From assembly GCF_036511935.1 (NCBI RefSeq), contig NZ_AP028878.1:1984001-2048000 (forward strand): a DNA stretch of 64,000 nt. Reading direction: 5' to 3'. Positions 19,495 to 29,448 of the stretch are shown here, piece after piece (position 1 is the first letter of the stretch; each line of letters opens with the position of its first letter). The position numbers and the translations under genes were made by a program. The notes beneath the pieces are model-generated. The model was given only the letters and a program-made list of their open reading frames with translations. It was not told where the DNA came from and did not search any database. The DNA comes from Marinobacter nanhaiticus D15-8W. GTDB lineage: Bacteria > Pseudomonadota > Gammaproteobacteria > Pseudomonadales > Oleiphilaceae.

Positions 19495-20736
19495 ATGTTT
19501 TTATCCGTCATAAAACAGACAAGGGCAGGGATCGCCGGTCTTGCAGTTTCCCTACTTCTTGTTGGCTGTGGCGGCTCGTCTGATGACGTGAGCACCTCTT
19601 CCAGCGCCGGCTCTGAGTCTGTCGTGCTAAACGGCGGCGCGATCAAGGGCGTCGTGAGCCACGGTCAGGTTACAGCGTGGGATCTGGAACTCAATACGGC
19701 GAGCGGCAAGTACGAAATAGACGAGACCCTTGGCCAGGCTGCTGTGACTGACACCCAGGGGCGCTTCCAGCTTCCTGTTGCTGGCAAGACATCCGGCTGG
19801 GTCCTGATCGAACTAACGGCCGATGGCCAGACGCGCATGACCTGCGATGTCGTGCCCTCCTGCTTTACGGGAACCTCCAACGCTGTGGCCTTCGGCGAGA
19901 CTTTTGCGCTGGGTAGCGACTTCCGCCTCCGGGCTGCAGTCAATCTCGATGCGTCACGTGAGGTTTACCTGACGCCGCTTTCAACGCTGGCGGTTACCCT
20001 GGCGGAGGAATCATCGTCCGGCCTTTCAGGCACTGCCATCGAGCAGGCATACGGCGATATGGAGGATGCCTTCGGTCTAACTGCCGGTACCCTGCAGTTG
20101 CCGCCTCCTGACCTGGTTCGCCTGGATGGGTTTAGCGGAAGCACGGATGCCATTCAGTTGGCGGTAATCAACGCGGCTTTCCTGGCGCTAGTGGATGGCG
20201 ATCACTGGGACTCTATTGAAGACGTCCTGGCCGACAGTGAAGCGCTGATCCGTAGCGAAGGCGCTTTTTCGTCCCCTTCCAAGAGCGATGGTATCCCGTC
20301 GGTCGAAAAGGTCATGCTTGAGGCAGCGGTGCTTTCAGCGGGTCTAAAGACTGAAGTCTCGAAGTCCAGTGTGCTGGATTCACTGGATCTGGTTTTCACA
20401 CGGACACACGGCTTTTACACCGACATTGCGGCAGGATCGGGGTCCGGTAGCAACGAAAGCGATGTGATTGTGAGCAACACGGCGAAGTTGAGCTGGAATG
20501 CTCCGATGACGCGTGTGAGCGGTGAGAGTATCGCAATGGGCGAGTTGAGTGGCTACAAGATCAGCTACGGTCGTGATCCCGAGGCTCTGGATGAGGAAGT
20601 AACGATCGACGAAGCCAGTACAACGAGTCACACCATCGAAAATCTATCCCAAGGTAAGTGGTACTTCGCAGTTCAGGCGGTCGATACCGAAGGACTGGAA
20701 AGCCCGCTTTCAACGGTGGTCACCAAGTCGATCTGA
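19495..20736 (+). CDS. Lipoprotein with C-terminal fibronectin type III domain
   Basis: Residues 1-25 form a lipoprotein signal with lipobox LLVGC (Cys25), followed by a Ser/Gly/Asp-rich linker, so the protein is probably anchored in a membrane facing the periplasm or surface. The middle is not recognised. Roughly the last 95 residues (TAKLSWNAPMTRVSGE...GYKISYGRDPEAL...YFAVQAVDTEGLES) are a fibronectin type III domain. It converges with the CHASE2 kinase operon and shares its terminator. No partner is evident, though the neighbouring FecR protein has similar beta-sandwich repeats. Confidence 0.85.
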   Translation: MFLSVIKQTRAGIAGLAVSLLLVGCGGSSDDVSTSSSAGSESVVLNGGAIKGVVSHGQVTAWDLELNTASGKYEIDETLGQAAVTDTQGRFQLPVAGKTSGWVLIELTADGQTRMTCDVVPSCFTGTSNAVAFGETFALGSDFRLRAAVNLDASREVYLTPLSTLAVTLAEESSSGLSGTAIEQAYGDMEDAFGLTAGTLQLPPPDLVRLDGFSGSTDAIQLAVINAAFLALVDGDHWDSIEDVLADSEALIRSEGAFSSPSKSDGIPSVEKVMLEAAVLSAGLKTEVSKSSVLDSLDLVFTRTHGFYTDIAAGSGSGSNESDVIVSNTAKLSWNAPMTRVSGESIAMGELSGYKISYGRDPEALDEEVTIDEASTTSHTIENLSQGKWYFAVQAVDTEGLESPLSTVVTKSI

Positions 20737-20743
20737 CTCGGAT

Positions 20744-20776
20744 GGCGCTCATCGGATTTTCCATAGAGCGCCCTTT
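20744..20776. terminator. Bidirectional terminator between lipoprotein and CHASE2 kinase
   Basis: GGCGCTC and GAGCGCC arms (20744-20750, 20766-20772) followed on the plus strand by CTTTT. The loop contains TTTT. Confidence 0.7.
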
Positions 20777-23385
20777 TATTCCTGTGGGGGAGCCATCAGC
20801 GCCAGCGGATCGGCAACCGGCAACCGTATCGTAAAGGCCGAGCCTTCCCCTTCCTTGGATTGTACGCTGATCTCGCCACGGTGCTTGTCCACAACGACCT
20901 TCACAAAAGAAAGCCCCAGTCCTGCACCCCGATTTCCTGAAAGCTCCGTGCTTTTCTGTCGTCTATAGCGGTCAAAAAGATGAGGAAGTTCGTGCTCTGC
21001 GATGCCGGCCCCTTCGTCGGAAATCGTCAGGCAAGCCTGATGGCCGGCCCGGAATACCTGGATCGTTACCGTTGATTCCGGTGGGCTGTACTGGACGGCG
21101 TTGGTTAGCAGGTTGATCACCGCACGCTCCAGTAGCTCTGCATTGCCCCGCAGCCAGATATCTTCGACGCCGTGCAGGGCCAGTTCTATGCCCTTGCTAA
21201 GCGCCTGTTCACTGACGCTATCTCGCGCGTTCTCGACCACCGAGAGGAATTCGCAGTCGTAGAAGCGGGTTTCCGTTAGCTGTTCGGCGCGCGCCAGTTG
21301 GACGAACTCTTCCGCCAATTGGTAACTCCGTCGGGCGAGATTGCCCAGGTGCTCAAGCTGTTCTGGCCCAATGGACTCTGGGCGACGTTTGAGTTGTGCA
21401 ATCAACGCCAGTTGGGAAACCAGCGGAGAACGCACGTCATGGGAGATGAAGTCTATCGCTTCGCGATGCTGCCGCTGTTGCTCGCGAAGTTCCGAGATGT
21501 TGGAAATGTTGGCGATGATCCCATGCTGTTCGGAGTCGGACATGCTGAACGGCGCCAGGTGGATCAGCAGATCCAGGTTCTTGAGTCTTAGATCCACCGT
21601 GCGGGTTTGGCCGAGGGTGAGCGTGTCCGCAATAGTCTCCTGCCAGGGAGCCGATTCCCGGGGGTCGTGGGCGTTCAGCAGGGCGGGTAAAGGCATGCCG
21701 ATCAGGCTGGGGCGGGGCTCGCCGAACCACTCTTCGATATGACCGTTGATGAACTGTATGGTTGCCAGTGCGTCGGTAACGATGACGCCATCCGGCATGC
21801 GCTCGAAGCCACGACCGATGAACTCGCGCATACCCGTCAGGGATTCGATGGCATAGCGTACCCGCTCTATTCTGGCGCCGATATTCTCTGCAGGAAAATC
21901 CCTTTCGACATCCATGAACTTGTTGGGATTATCGATGCGCAGGCGCTGCAGGTAGCGGCGGCTGGCTTCTCGCGATAGCGTGGCCGGCAGTTCCAGTCCG
22001 AGGTCAAAATGGCGGTCACCACGAGTAAACCGGATCCAGCTCTGATCGTCCAGGTGGGTCCAAAGTCCGATGTTCAGGGCTGGCGGCCGATCGTCTTCCG
22101 TCAGCCGATGGCTTGCGAGCATGTCGTTACCTTGCGACAGCCACCACCCCTTTGCCTGGAGTAGATGACGCAGGTCTTCGACAATTCGCATCGGCTGCTG
22201 GTCCTGGGGATCTTTCAGGCCCAGCCCGGGATCGCGACCGAGGGCATCGAGCTGTCTGTTGAGGAATGTATTGAGCAGTGTCAGGCGCCGTGTGCTCCAG
22301 AGCGGATAGGCGATCAGCGGTACCAGCAGGGCATGAGCGATCGGGACCCAGAGGTTGGCGTGGCGAAATAAAAGGGTAGAACCAAGTAGCAGCAGGGCGC
22401 TGGTCATCAGGCAGACCCAAAGCGTGTGCGATGGTTTCAGCTGGGGCAGGGCAAAGCTGATAAAGAGGATGACTGCAATAATTAGCAGAACTACCTGATA
22501 TCGGGGAAGCGTCGTGATCAGCTTGTTCTGGACCAGGGCAGAGTAGGCATTGGCGTGGAACTCGACACCGGACATAGGGCTGGCCAGTCCGGACAGTGGT
22601 GTCGGCAACACATCGCCAAAACCGGGCGCCGTGGCTCCAATGAAAACGGTCTTTCCGGCAAATCGGTTAAGTGATTCGCGGCCTAGCAATACGTCACTGT
22701 AGGACGTTGCGGATACGGTACCGACGCGCCCGGATAAAGGGATATAGACATACTGACTGCGCACATTGACGTAGGGCGAGGCCGGTTCTTCCAGCGGAAC
22801 GGCTTCTGGGACCTTCTCGCCATCCATCAACGCGGCTGCAAGCGAAACGGCGGGCCAGGTAGCCTCACCCAGGCCACTATATAAATAGAGGCCACGGGCG
22901 ATACCATCCTCGTCCAGTTCGACATGGACATGTCCCAGGGCGCCAGCGGCGCGGGTTAATTCTGGCGTTGGTAACTGCTCGGATAAGGGGGCGTCTGCGG
23001 TGGACGGGTATAGGTGAACCGGCAGGACGACCTTGCCATGGCGCTGCATGGCAGCAGCCAGGGCCGTGTCGCCCGGACTGGGCTCGGTAAACAGGATATC
23101 AAAGACAATAACGTTGGCGCCGGCCTGGTGCAGCCTCGAGATCAGCTCTGCGTGACGCTCGCGGGGCCAGGGCCAGCGCCCCAGTTCGCGCAGGCTCTTC
23201 TCGTCGATAGCGACCAACTCGAGCTTTTGCGATGGACCCAGGGGCATGCCCATGGCGAGGGTGTCGTAGAACCAGAGATCAAGTCTCTGGGGAAGACCGG
23301 CAAGCTTCAGTGCGAACGCAATGAGTATGAGGGGAACCGCCAGTTTCCAGGCCGTGCGTGTCAGTCGGAACCATTCCCTGTGCAT
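20776..23385 (-). CDS. CHASE2-PAS hybrid sensor histidine kinase
   Basis: Membrane sensor kinase of 869 residues. An N-terminal membrane segment (about 12-30) leads into a periplasmic CHASE2 domain (about 35-290) with VAIDEKSLRELGRWPWPRERHAELI and VFDILFTEP, then three close hydrophobic segments (about 295-365), a cytosolic stretch, a PAS domain (about 540-640) and a HisKA domain with the phosphoacceptor His in DFISHDVRSPLVSQLA. The ATPase domain has NLLTNAVQYSPP, ISDEGAGI and GAGLGLSFVKVVV. It is last in an operon after the FecR protein and a response regulator, its likely partner. Confidence 0.92.
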   Translation of the reverse strand: MHREWFRLTRTAWKLAVPLILIAFALKLAGLPQRLDLWFYDTLAMGMPLGPSQKLELVAIDEKSLRELGRWPWPRERHAELISRLHQAGANVIVFDILFTEPSPGDTALAAAMQRHGKVVLPVHLYPSTADAPLSEQLPTPELTRAAGALGHVHVELDEDGIARGLYLYSGLGEATWPAVSLAAALMDGEKVPEAVPLEEPASPYVNVRSQYVYIPLSGRVGTVSATSYSDVLLGRESLNRFAGKTVFIGATAPGFGDVLPTPLSGLASPMSGVEFHANAYSALVQNKLITTLPRYQVVLLIIAVILFISFALPQLKPSHTLWVCLMTSALLLLGSTLLFRHANLWVPIAHALLVPLIAYPLWSTRRLTLLNTFLNRQLDALGRDPGLGLKDPQDQQPMRIVEDLRHLLQAKGWWLSQGNDMLASHRLTEDDRPPALNIGLWTHLDDQSWIRFTRGDRHFDLGLELPATLSREASRRYLQRLRIDNPNKFMDVERDFPAENIGARIERVRYAIESLTGMREFIGRGFERMPDGVIVTDALATIQFINGHIEEWFGEPRPSLIGMPLPALLNAHDPRESAPWQETIADTLTLGQTRTVDLRLKNLDLLIHLAPFSMSDSEQHGIIANISNISELREQQRQHREAIDFISHDVRSPLVSQLALIAQLKRRPESIGPEQLEHLGNLARRSYQLAEEFVQLARAEQLTETRFYDCEFLSVVENARDSVSEQALSKGIELALHGVEDIWLRGNAELLERAVINLLTNAVQYSPPESTVTIQVFRAGHQACLTISDEGAGIAEHELPHLFDRYRRQKSTELSGNRGAGLGLSFVKVVVDKHRGEISVQSKEGEGSAFTIRLPVADPLALMAPPQE

Positions 23386-23431
23386 GCGTCTCGCTTAGTG
23401 CTAGCCGCCGCTGCTACTCTTCAGCAGCGGT

Positions 23432-25087
23432 TCAGTTTACAAAAAGCTCCCTGCCTGGTCCCCACCGACCTGCGATTGGCCCGTCAGAAAGCGCTTTTAA
23501 GCGCACAAAATACCGCCTTCCGGGAATCAGGCGCAAGGCCGCGGTGGTGTCAGCGACGTCGGCTTCCTTGATGATATTGTTGAAACTCGGGTCTTCGGAC
23601 AGTTGCAACTGGTACTTGTCTGCAGCTTCGATCCGTTGCCAGAAGATACGGACCTGGCTGTCTACGTAGTTGACATTGATAATGCGCGCCGGCGGAAGCG
23701 TGCCGTTTATCATCAACTTTCTTGGCTCGGACGTGGCAATCGATGTGCCGCCGGCTTCAGTAACTACCCGCCAGTAATATTGGCCCGGATTCAGGGGCCT
23801 GGTCGGTATGGCATTGCTGTCCGGTGCCCATTCGCTGGTAGCGATCAGGTCGGAGAAGTCGCTGGACCTGGCTATCTCGACCCGGGCCACTTCATTGTTG
23901 CCGTTGTAGCTCCAGGAGAAAGAAGGCATTTCGTCATCAAGTTTGGCGTCGGCAGCCGGTTTTTCCAGGGTCGCCGTCTTGGCCTGTTGGGCGACATCGA
24001 AGGTCTGCTTGTAGGGCATTCCCGGCATGCCACGCGCGTCGACCGCGGCCAGGCGAATATCGTAGCGGCCATTATCCAGATGATTGAAGGCGAGAGCTGG
24101 CTGTGTGGTTTGTTCCCGGCTAAGCCATTGGCCGGTATCGGCGTTGAAGATATCGACCTGGTAGCGATCCGCACCGGCGATCTCCGGCCATGACAGTTCC
24201 TGGGGAAGCTGGTGTGCGGTTTCCGGCAAAGGGTTACTCGGTTGAGGTGCTGTCGGCAGGCGACGGATATCCACCGGGCTCTGCGTCCCCTGGCCTGTAG
24301 TTCCGCTAAAGCCCGCCGGTATATTGACTGTTCGCCCGGCCGGCCCGAAGGCCACAGTGCCCTCGGTGACCTGGAGTTCGGTGACGGATGGCCTGACCTG
24401 TAGGCGGAAAGCGGTACCGCGAACTGCTGCGACCGCAGATGGCGTATCCACCTCAAAGCGCGAGCCGTCTTCAATCAACACTTCGACATCGGCATCCAGT
24501 TCGCCGCGGTCCAGGCGCATACGGGTGTCGACCATGCCGGTCTTGCCGAACCGGGTCAGCCGGTTGAAAATCAGGTGACTGTCGCGTCCGAGCCGGACCA
24601 ACGACCCATCTGCCAGTTGGATTACGGTGAAACCGGTTTGCGTCACGATCTCGTCACCCGCATGGAGCATGGTATGAGGTGTCAGAGCCTGGCGCCGTCC
24701 CGACGCCCCATCCACGTAATGCACGGGACCGGAAACAGCCAGGGCCATGGCGGGCTCAGGTCGCTTGTCCAGCCAGTTTACCGGGATACTGATGCTTTGA
24801 CCGGGGATGGAGTTGTTGGGGTCGTCGATGCCGTTGTAGTGAGCCAACTGGATAGCGTCGTACCCGGACGACAGTAGGCGTTGACTGACCTGTGGAAGGG
24901 TCTCGCCGGGGCGGAGGGTGTAGCGCCAGTCATGCATGCTGCTTGTAGAGACAGTGGCAGTGGTCGCACTGGTTTGGGAGCCTCGAGTGACCGAAAGCTC
25001 CGCATTGGCAGTCAGCGCCGTGGCGGCCAAGAAGGCCGCGGCAGCTATGGCGGCGAGGCCCGGAAAGCGAGTTGTCAGTAACAGCAT
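23432..25087 (-). CDS. FecR-domain protein with LysM and fibronectin-like repeats
   Basis: Exported protein of about 551 residues. After a signal peptide ending near ALTANA comes a LysM-like segment (YTLRPGETLPQVSQRLL...IPGQSISIPVNWL) that could bind peptidoglycan, then a FecR domain (HAGDEIVTQTGFTVIQLADGSLVRLG...DTPSAVAAVRGTAFRLQV), then three fibronectin-like beta repeats. Unlike classic FecR it has no anti-sigma part and no sigma factor gene nearby. The start is the ATG at 25087 (GTG 25105 also possible). Position between a response regulator and a CHASE2 kinase suggests it feeds a periplasmic signal to the kinase. Confidence 0.88.
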   Translation of the reverse strand: MLLLTTRFPGLAAIAAAAFLAATALTANAELSVTRGSQTSATTATVSTSSMHDWRYTLRPGETLPQVSQRLLSSGYDAIQLAHYNGIDDPNNSIPGQSISIPVNWLDKRPEPAMALAVSGPVHYVDGASGRRQALTPHTMLHAGDEIVTQTGFTVIQLADGSLVRLGRDSHLIFNRLTRFGKTGMVDTRMRLDRGELDADVEVLIEDGSRFEVDTPSAVAAVRGTAFRLQVRPSVTELQVTEGTVAFGPAGRTVNIPAGFSGTTGQGTQSPVDIRRLPTAPQPSNPLPETAHQLPQELSWPEIAGADRYQVDIFNADTGQWLSREQTTQPALAFNHLDNGRYDIRLAAVDARGMPGMPYKQTFDVAQQAKTATLEKPAADAKLDDEMPSFSWSYNGNNEVARVEIARSSDFSDLIATSEWAPDSNAIPTRPLNPGQYYWRVVTEAGGTSIATSEPRKLMINGTLPPARIINVNYVDSQVRIFWQRIEAADKYQLQLSEDPSFNNIIKEADVADTTAALRLIPGRRYFVRLKALSDGPIAGRWGPGRELFVN

Positions 25088-25156
25088 GAGCGTCGTCTTA
25101 CCCACCCCGATAGCGGGGAATCCTGGTTGCAGCCTCAGGAGTCATTCTGAGGCTCG

Positions 25157-25888
25157 TTAGCTCAACGACTCATCGTCGACAGCGTTTTCCGTTTCAGCGC
25201 CCAGTTCGTCCATGGATTCGAGTCGATATCCGCGTTGATAGATTGTCTTGATTCGGTAGCCGTTCTCCGGCTTGATGCCCAGGCGTCGCCGCAGACGGCT
25301 CATGTGCGTGTCCACGGTCCGGGTGTTGATGTCCCGGGTAACGCCCCAGACCCGCTCCAGCAGCATTTCCCGTGTAAGCAGGCGACCTTTGTTCTGGAAC
25401 AGGAACAGTGTCAGGTCGAAGTCCTTGTCGGTCAGTGTCAGCGGCTCATTATGCAAATGGATGGTGCGGGCCTTGGTGTCGATTCGGAAGGGACCGTACT
25501 CCAAAGCCTCACGATCCACTTCCGGGTTGCTGCGACGGACCAGGGCATTGATGCGCGCCATCAATTCTGCCGGGCGGGCCGGCTTCGCCAGGTAATCATC
25601 AGCCCCCGCATCCAGGGCCTGGACGATATCCTGCTCGCTGTCGCGCTGGGTGAGGAAAACCACCGGGATCGGCCAGTTCAGTTGGGCTCGAACGTGTTTA
25701 AGCACGTCGATGCCGGTCATGTCCGGTATCTGCCAATCCAGGATCAACAGGTCGTAACTACGATGCGTAACCGCACTCAGGAACGATTGGCCGGTCTGAA
25801 AGCTGTTGCATTGGTGATCACGTTCCCGGAGCAGGTTTTCAATATTCCTGGCCTGCTCCAACTGATCTTCCAAAAGGGCGATGCGCAT
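25157..25888 (-). CDS. OmpR-family response regulator of the FecR/CHASE2 operon
   Basis: Receiver domain with acidic pocket ED (7-8), phosphoacceptor Asp51 in LLILDWQIPDMTG, Thr in VVFLTQRDS and Lys in YLAKPARP; C-terminal winged helix ending RIKTIYQRGYRLE. The start is the ATG after AGGAGA (243 residues); a longer frame from 25918 lacks a ribosome site. First gene of the operon with the FecR protein and CHASE2 kinase. A CCCCG/CGGGG hairpin in the spacer after it (25105-25118) may tune the downstream genes. Confidence 0.93.
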   Translation of the reverse strand: MRIALLEDQLEQARNIENLLRERDHQCNSFQTGQSFLSAVTHRSYDLLILDWQIPDMTGIDVLKHVRAQLNWPIPVVFLTQRDSEQDIVQALDAGADDYLAKPARPAELMARINALVRRSNPEVDREALEYGPFRIDTKARTIHLHNEPLTLTDKDFDLTLFLFQNKGRLLTREMLLERVWGVTRDINTRTVDTHMSRLRRRLGIKPENGYRIKTIYQRGYRLESMDELGAETENAVDDESLS

Positions 25889-26102
25889 CGAGTATCTCCT
25901 GAGAATCGTGGCGCACAAACAGGTAGAGAATCTGCGCCATTCTATTGATTATTTTTGCAAATTGGTGACTCGCGGTCAGTGTCATTGTGTAGCGTACTGT
26001 TAAAAAAACAGACGAAAACAGCCACACACCGGACCTACGCCGTTTCCATCAGCATGACCGGTACTGCGATAGAGGTGCCGCGAGACGCTATGAGAACAGC
26101 CT

Positions 26103-28250
26103 TCAGGCGCGACCCAGCCCGGGTTTTCCATCGATGTCACTGACTGTTTGTCGGCAGGAAGGGAAATTACTGCAGCCCCAGAACCAGCCTTTTTTTCCAT
26201 GCCGCCGTATCAAAGGGGAGAAGCATGCGGGGCAGGGTGTGGGTGCCTGGTCAGCGCCATCAGCGTGGGCAGTATCGTCCTCGATGCGGCGCGTGCCTTT
26301 ACACTGGGGGTACCGGGAGCAGGCCCAGAAACGGCCGAATTTGCCTTCCCTTTCCCGCATCGGCGCCCGGCACTGTGGACAATGGACACCCGTCTGCTCG
26401 GCGACGGTATGGGCCTGATCCGTCGCCCCGGACTGCAACGGTGTGATCAGCTCGGTAATCTGGGTCTCGACGGTTTGCAGGAAGGTGCGTGGGTCTCCTT
26501 CGCCCTGGCGGATGCGTTCCAGGGTGGACTCCCAGACAGCGGTCATGTCCGGTTTCCCGACGGCTGCGGGGAGTGCGCCTATCAGATCGTGGCCTTTTTC
26601 GCAGGCCTTGATATGACGACCCTCGCGGAACAGGTAGTCACGCTTGAACAGGGTTTCGATAATCCCGGCGCGGGTTGCTTCCGTGCCGAGGCCATCGGTA
26701 TCCCTTAACGTCTTGCGTAGTTCGGCATCGGCAACGAAGCGGGCAATATTCGTCATGGCGGACAGCAGCGTCGCGTCGGTGAAATGGCTGGGCGGCTGAG
26801 TCATCCGGTCCTTTATCAGCGGCGATGCGCAGTGGACGCTTTCACCCTTGTCGAGCCGGGGCAGTGGACGTGACTGTTTTTCTTGCTGTTCCTTCTTGCG
26901 CAGCTCCACGACTTTCCAGCCCGGGTCGACGACGCCGGTTTCGGTGGCCCGGAAATCGTAACCGGCGACCTTCAGGTCAAGTCGTCCTTCCCGGTGGATA
27001 GCGTCGGGATAGAATTGCATCAGGTAGTAGCGGGCAATGAGGTCGTAGATCTTTTGCTCCTCTCGCCGCAGGTTGCCCGCCGGCCGCTGGCGGGCGGTCG
27101 GGATGATGGCGTGGTGGGCGTCCACCTTGCCATCGTCCCAGGCGCGGGAGTGACGCTTCAAATCCGCCTGATCCGCATGTGAGGCAAGGCCCGGAGTAAC
27201 AGACCGGATAGCTGCGATCACATCGTGCTTCTGCTGAAAATGAGCTTCCGGCAGATAGCGGCAGTCGGAGCGTGGATAGGTGATGAGCTGGTGCTTCTCA
27301 TACAGGTTTTGCGCGGTATCCAGGACTGCCTTGGCGCCCATGCCGAACAGTCGGCCCGCCTCGATCTGCAGCGCCGAGAGCGACAAAGGCAGCGGCGGTG
27401 CTTCATTGCGCTCACGGAAGCGGGCTTCGGTAATGGTTCCATGTTGCCCGTCAATTTCTGAGACCACTTTCTCTACGACACTGCGGTCGAGAATCCGGTC
27501 CTCCTCATCCATGAACTCGCGGAATGTCTCTCCGGGACGCCAGTGGGCGTTGAATGTCTCGGCACCACTGTCCGGGCTGCAATCGACGGTCAGTGTGTAA
27601 AACGGGCGAGGCTCGAACTCGGCGATCGTCTTGTCTCGTTCCACGACCAATCCCAGCACCGGTGTCTGAACCCGGCCGACCGAGTAGACACCCTGCTGAC
27701 CCTGCTGGCGGTAGCGCAGCGTGTAGGCCCGGGTCAGGTTGATGCCATAGAGCCAGTCCGCCCGCTGGCGGGCCAGGGCGGAATGGGATAGGTGGCGGAA
27801 TTCGCGATTATCGCGCAACTGATTGAGCGACCGGGACACAGCAGAGGGCGTGAGATCCTGTATTAACAGGCGCTCAACCGGTCGGCGAACGCGAAAATAG
27901 CGCAGGACTTCATCAACCAGCAGCTGACCTTCACGGTCCGGGTCGCCGGCATGGACAATGTGTTCGGTGTCGCCGATCAGGGATTCCACCACACCGAGCT
28001 GTTCCCGTACGCTCTCTTTCGGAGTGACGGCCCACTGTTCCGGAACGATCGGGAGTTCATGCAACCGCCATTTTTGCCAACGAGGATCATATTGCCCGGG
28101 TTCCGAAGGCTCCAGTAGGTGGCCGATACACCAGGTGACCACATCATGCTCGCCACAACGCAGCCAACCCTTGCCCTTCTGGATCGGGCCGGGCAGGGCC
28201 GCAGCAATAGCGCGACCCAGGCTGGGTTTTTCGGCGATGAACAGGCGCAT
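26103..28250 (-). CDS. topB: DNA topoisomerase III
   Basis: Type IA topoisomerase that decatenates DNA and resolves recombination intermediates. Toprim motifs are EKPSLGRAIA and HAGDPDREGQLLVDEVL; the catalytic Tyr is in LITYPRSDCRYLPE. The C-terminus has two zinc ribbons, CPQCRAPMREREGKFGRFWACSRYPQC and a second CPACFSP...CSNFPSC. Length is 715 residues. It diverges from bolA. No mobile-element genes adjoin it, so it is probably the housekeeping copy. Confidence 0.95.
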   Translation of the reverse strand: MRLFIAEKPSLGRAIAAALPGPIQKGKGWLRCGEHDVVTWCIGHLLEPSEPGQYDPRWQKWRLHELPIVPEQWAVTPKESVREQLGVVESLIGDTEHIVHAGDPDREGQLLVDEVLRYFRVRRPVERLLIQDLTPSAVSRSLNQLRDNREFRHLSHSALARQRADWLYGINLTRAYTLRYRQQGQQGVYSVGRVQTPVLGLVVERDKTIAEFEPRPFYTLTVDCSPDSGAETFNAHWRPGETFREFMDEEDRILDRSVVEKVVSEIDGQHGTITEARFRERNEAPPLPLSLSALQIEAGRLFGMGAKAVLDTAQNLYEKHQLITYPRSDCRYLPEAHFQQKHDVIAAIRSVTPGLASHADQADLKRHSRAWDDGKVDAHHAIIPTARQRPAGNLRREEQKIYDLIARYYLMQFYPDAIHREGRLDLKVAGYDFRATETGVVDPGWKVVELRKKEQQEKQSRPLPRLDKGESVHCASPLIKDRMTQPPSHFTDATLLSAMTNIARFVADAELRKTLRDTDGLGTEATRAGIIETLFKRDYLFREGRHIKACEKGHDLIGALPAAVGKPDMTAVWESTLERIRQGEGDPRTFLQTVETQITELITPLQSGATDQAHTVAEQTGVHCPQCRAPMREREGKFGRFWACSRYPQCKGTRRIEDDTAHADGADQAPTPCPACFSPLIRRHGKKGWFWGCSNFPSCRQTVSDIDGKPGLGRA

Positions 28251-28383
28251 GGACTATCAGGAGCTGCTTGGTAAATGGGCGAAGGAAGATGGCCGACCCG
28301 GGGCGCGCTGTCAAGCAAACGAGGGGGACACCGAACCCGGGATGATGCTGTACAATCAGCGGTACATAAGCGGGAGATTGACT

Positions 28384-28722
28384 ATGCCAGATTCCAACGC
28401 GCCGATTCAGTCCGCCATCGAGCAGAAACTTGCAGATGGCTTCCATGCTGTTCATCTCGCTGTCGAGAATGAGAGCCATATGCACAGTGTGCCGCCGAAT
28501 TCGGAAACCCACTTCAAGGTGACCCTCGTCAGCGACGATTTCGCCGGGAAGAACCGCGTGAAGCGCCACCAGGCTATTTACAATACGCTCGGCAGCGAAT
28601 TGCAGGGCGGGGTCCATGCCCTGGCTTTGCATCTTTATACGCCTGAGGAGTGGCAGGCTCGCCATGAAGTATCACCCGCATCGCCGCAGTGTCTGGGTGG
28701 TTCGAAACACGATAAGGCCTGA
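28384..28722 (+). CDS. bolA: BolA family transcriptional/iron-sulfur regulator
   Basis: Small KH-like fold protein, 112 residues. HFKVTLVSDDFAGKNRVKRHQAIYNTLGSEL is the BolA signature with the conserved His that, with a monothiol glutaredoxin, ligates a [2Fe-2S] cluster, and RVxRHQ is the helix-turn-helix-like part. BolA affects cell shape and stationary-phase biofilm in relatives. The C-terminal tail after the domain is short and variable. A TACAAT element (28351-28356) may be its -10. Confidence 0.93.
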   Translation: MPDSNAPIQSAIEQKLADGFHAVHLAVENESHMHSVPPNSETHFKVTLVSDDFAGKNRVKRHQAIYNTLGSELQGGVHALALHLYTPEEWQARHEVSPASPQCLGGSKHDKA

Positions 28723-28808
28723 CGCGCAGAGGCCTTACAACCACTTAAGCGCCTATACTTCATTCAAGGCTGAACATTCACCTCAACGGTCGCCAAAAAG
28801 GATGGCTT

Positions 28809-29429
28809 ATGAGTCAGTTTTTCCAAATTCACCCGGAAACACCGCAACTCCGTCTCATCAAGCAGGCTGTGGATATCCTTCGCAAGGGCGGCGTAATCGT
28901 CTACCCGACAGATTCGGCCTATGCCATCGGTTGCCAACTCGAAGACAAGCAGGCGACCGATAGGATCAAGCGCATACGGCGGCTGGACGACAAGCACAAT
29001 TTCACCCTGGTGTGCCGCGACCTGTCGGATATCGGCCAGTACGCCAAGGTGGACAATACCCAGTACCGGTTGCTGAAGAACTTCACGCCGGGGCCCTACA
29101 CCTTCATTCTCGATGCGACCAGCGAAGTGCCACGTCGCCTGCTGCACCCGAAACGTCGAACGATCGGCCTGCGGGTACCGGACAACGCGATCGTGCAAGC
29201 GTTATTGGCGGAGCTGGGCGAGCCCATCATGAGCAGTACGTTGATCCTGCCGGGTGACACCGAGCCGATGACCGACCCCTACGATATTCGTGAAACCCTC
29301 GAACACGATCTTGACCTGATTATCGATGGCGGCTTCTGCGGCATGGAGGCGACGACCGTCGTGAACTTCTGCGACGAGGCGCCGGAAGTCACTCGCGTCG
29401 GCAAGGGCGATCCAACACCTTTCCAGTAG
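28809..29429 (+). CDS. YciO/Sua5 family protein (threonylcarbamoyl-AMP synthase-like)
   Basis: 206 residues with the YrdC-like fold: GGVIVYPTDSAYAIGCQL near the N-terminus, KHNFTLVCRDLSDIGQYA and FTPGPYTFIL follow. These match the YciO branch rather than TsaC, whose members make the t6A tRNA intermediate; the cellular role of YciO is not settled. It ends 20 bases from a converging gene. Confidence 0.88.
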   Translation: MSQFFQIHPETPQLRLIKQAVDILRKGGVIVYPTDSAYAIGCQLEDKQATDRIKRIRRLDDKHNFTLVCRDLSDIGQYAKVDNTQYRLLKNFTPGPYTFILDATSEVPRRLLHPKRRTIGLRVPDNAIVQALLAELGEPIMSSTLILPGDTEPMTDPYDIRETLEHDLDLIIDGGFCGMEATTVVNFCDEAPEVTRVGKGDPTPFQ

Positions 29430-29448
29430 CACCATGTTTTGGAGTGGC

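Noticed and set aside
26103..28250. topB as a conjugative-element topoisomerase
   Set aside because: It lies left of the island boundary in G+C-rich DNA with housekeeping neighbours.
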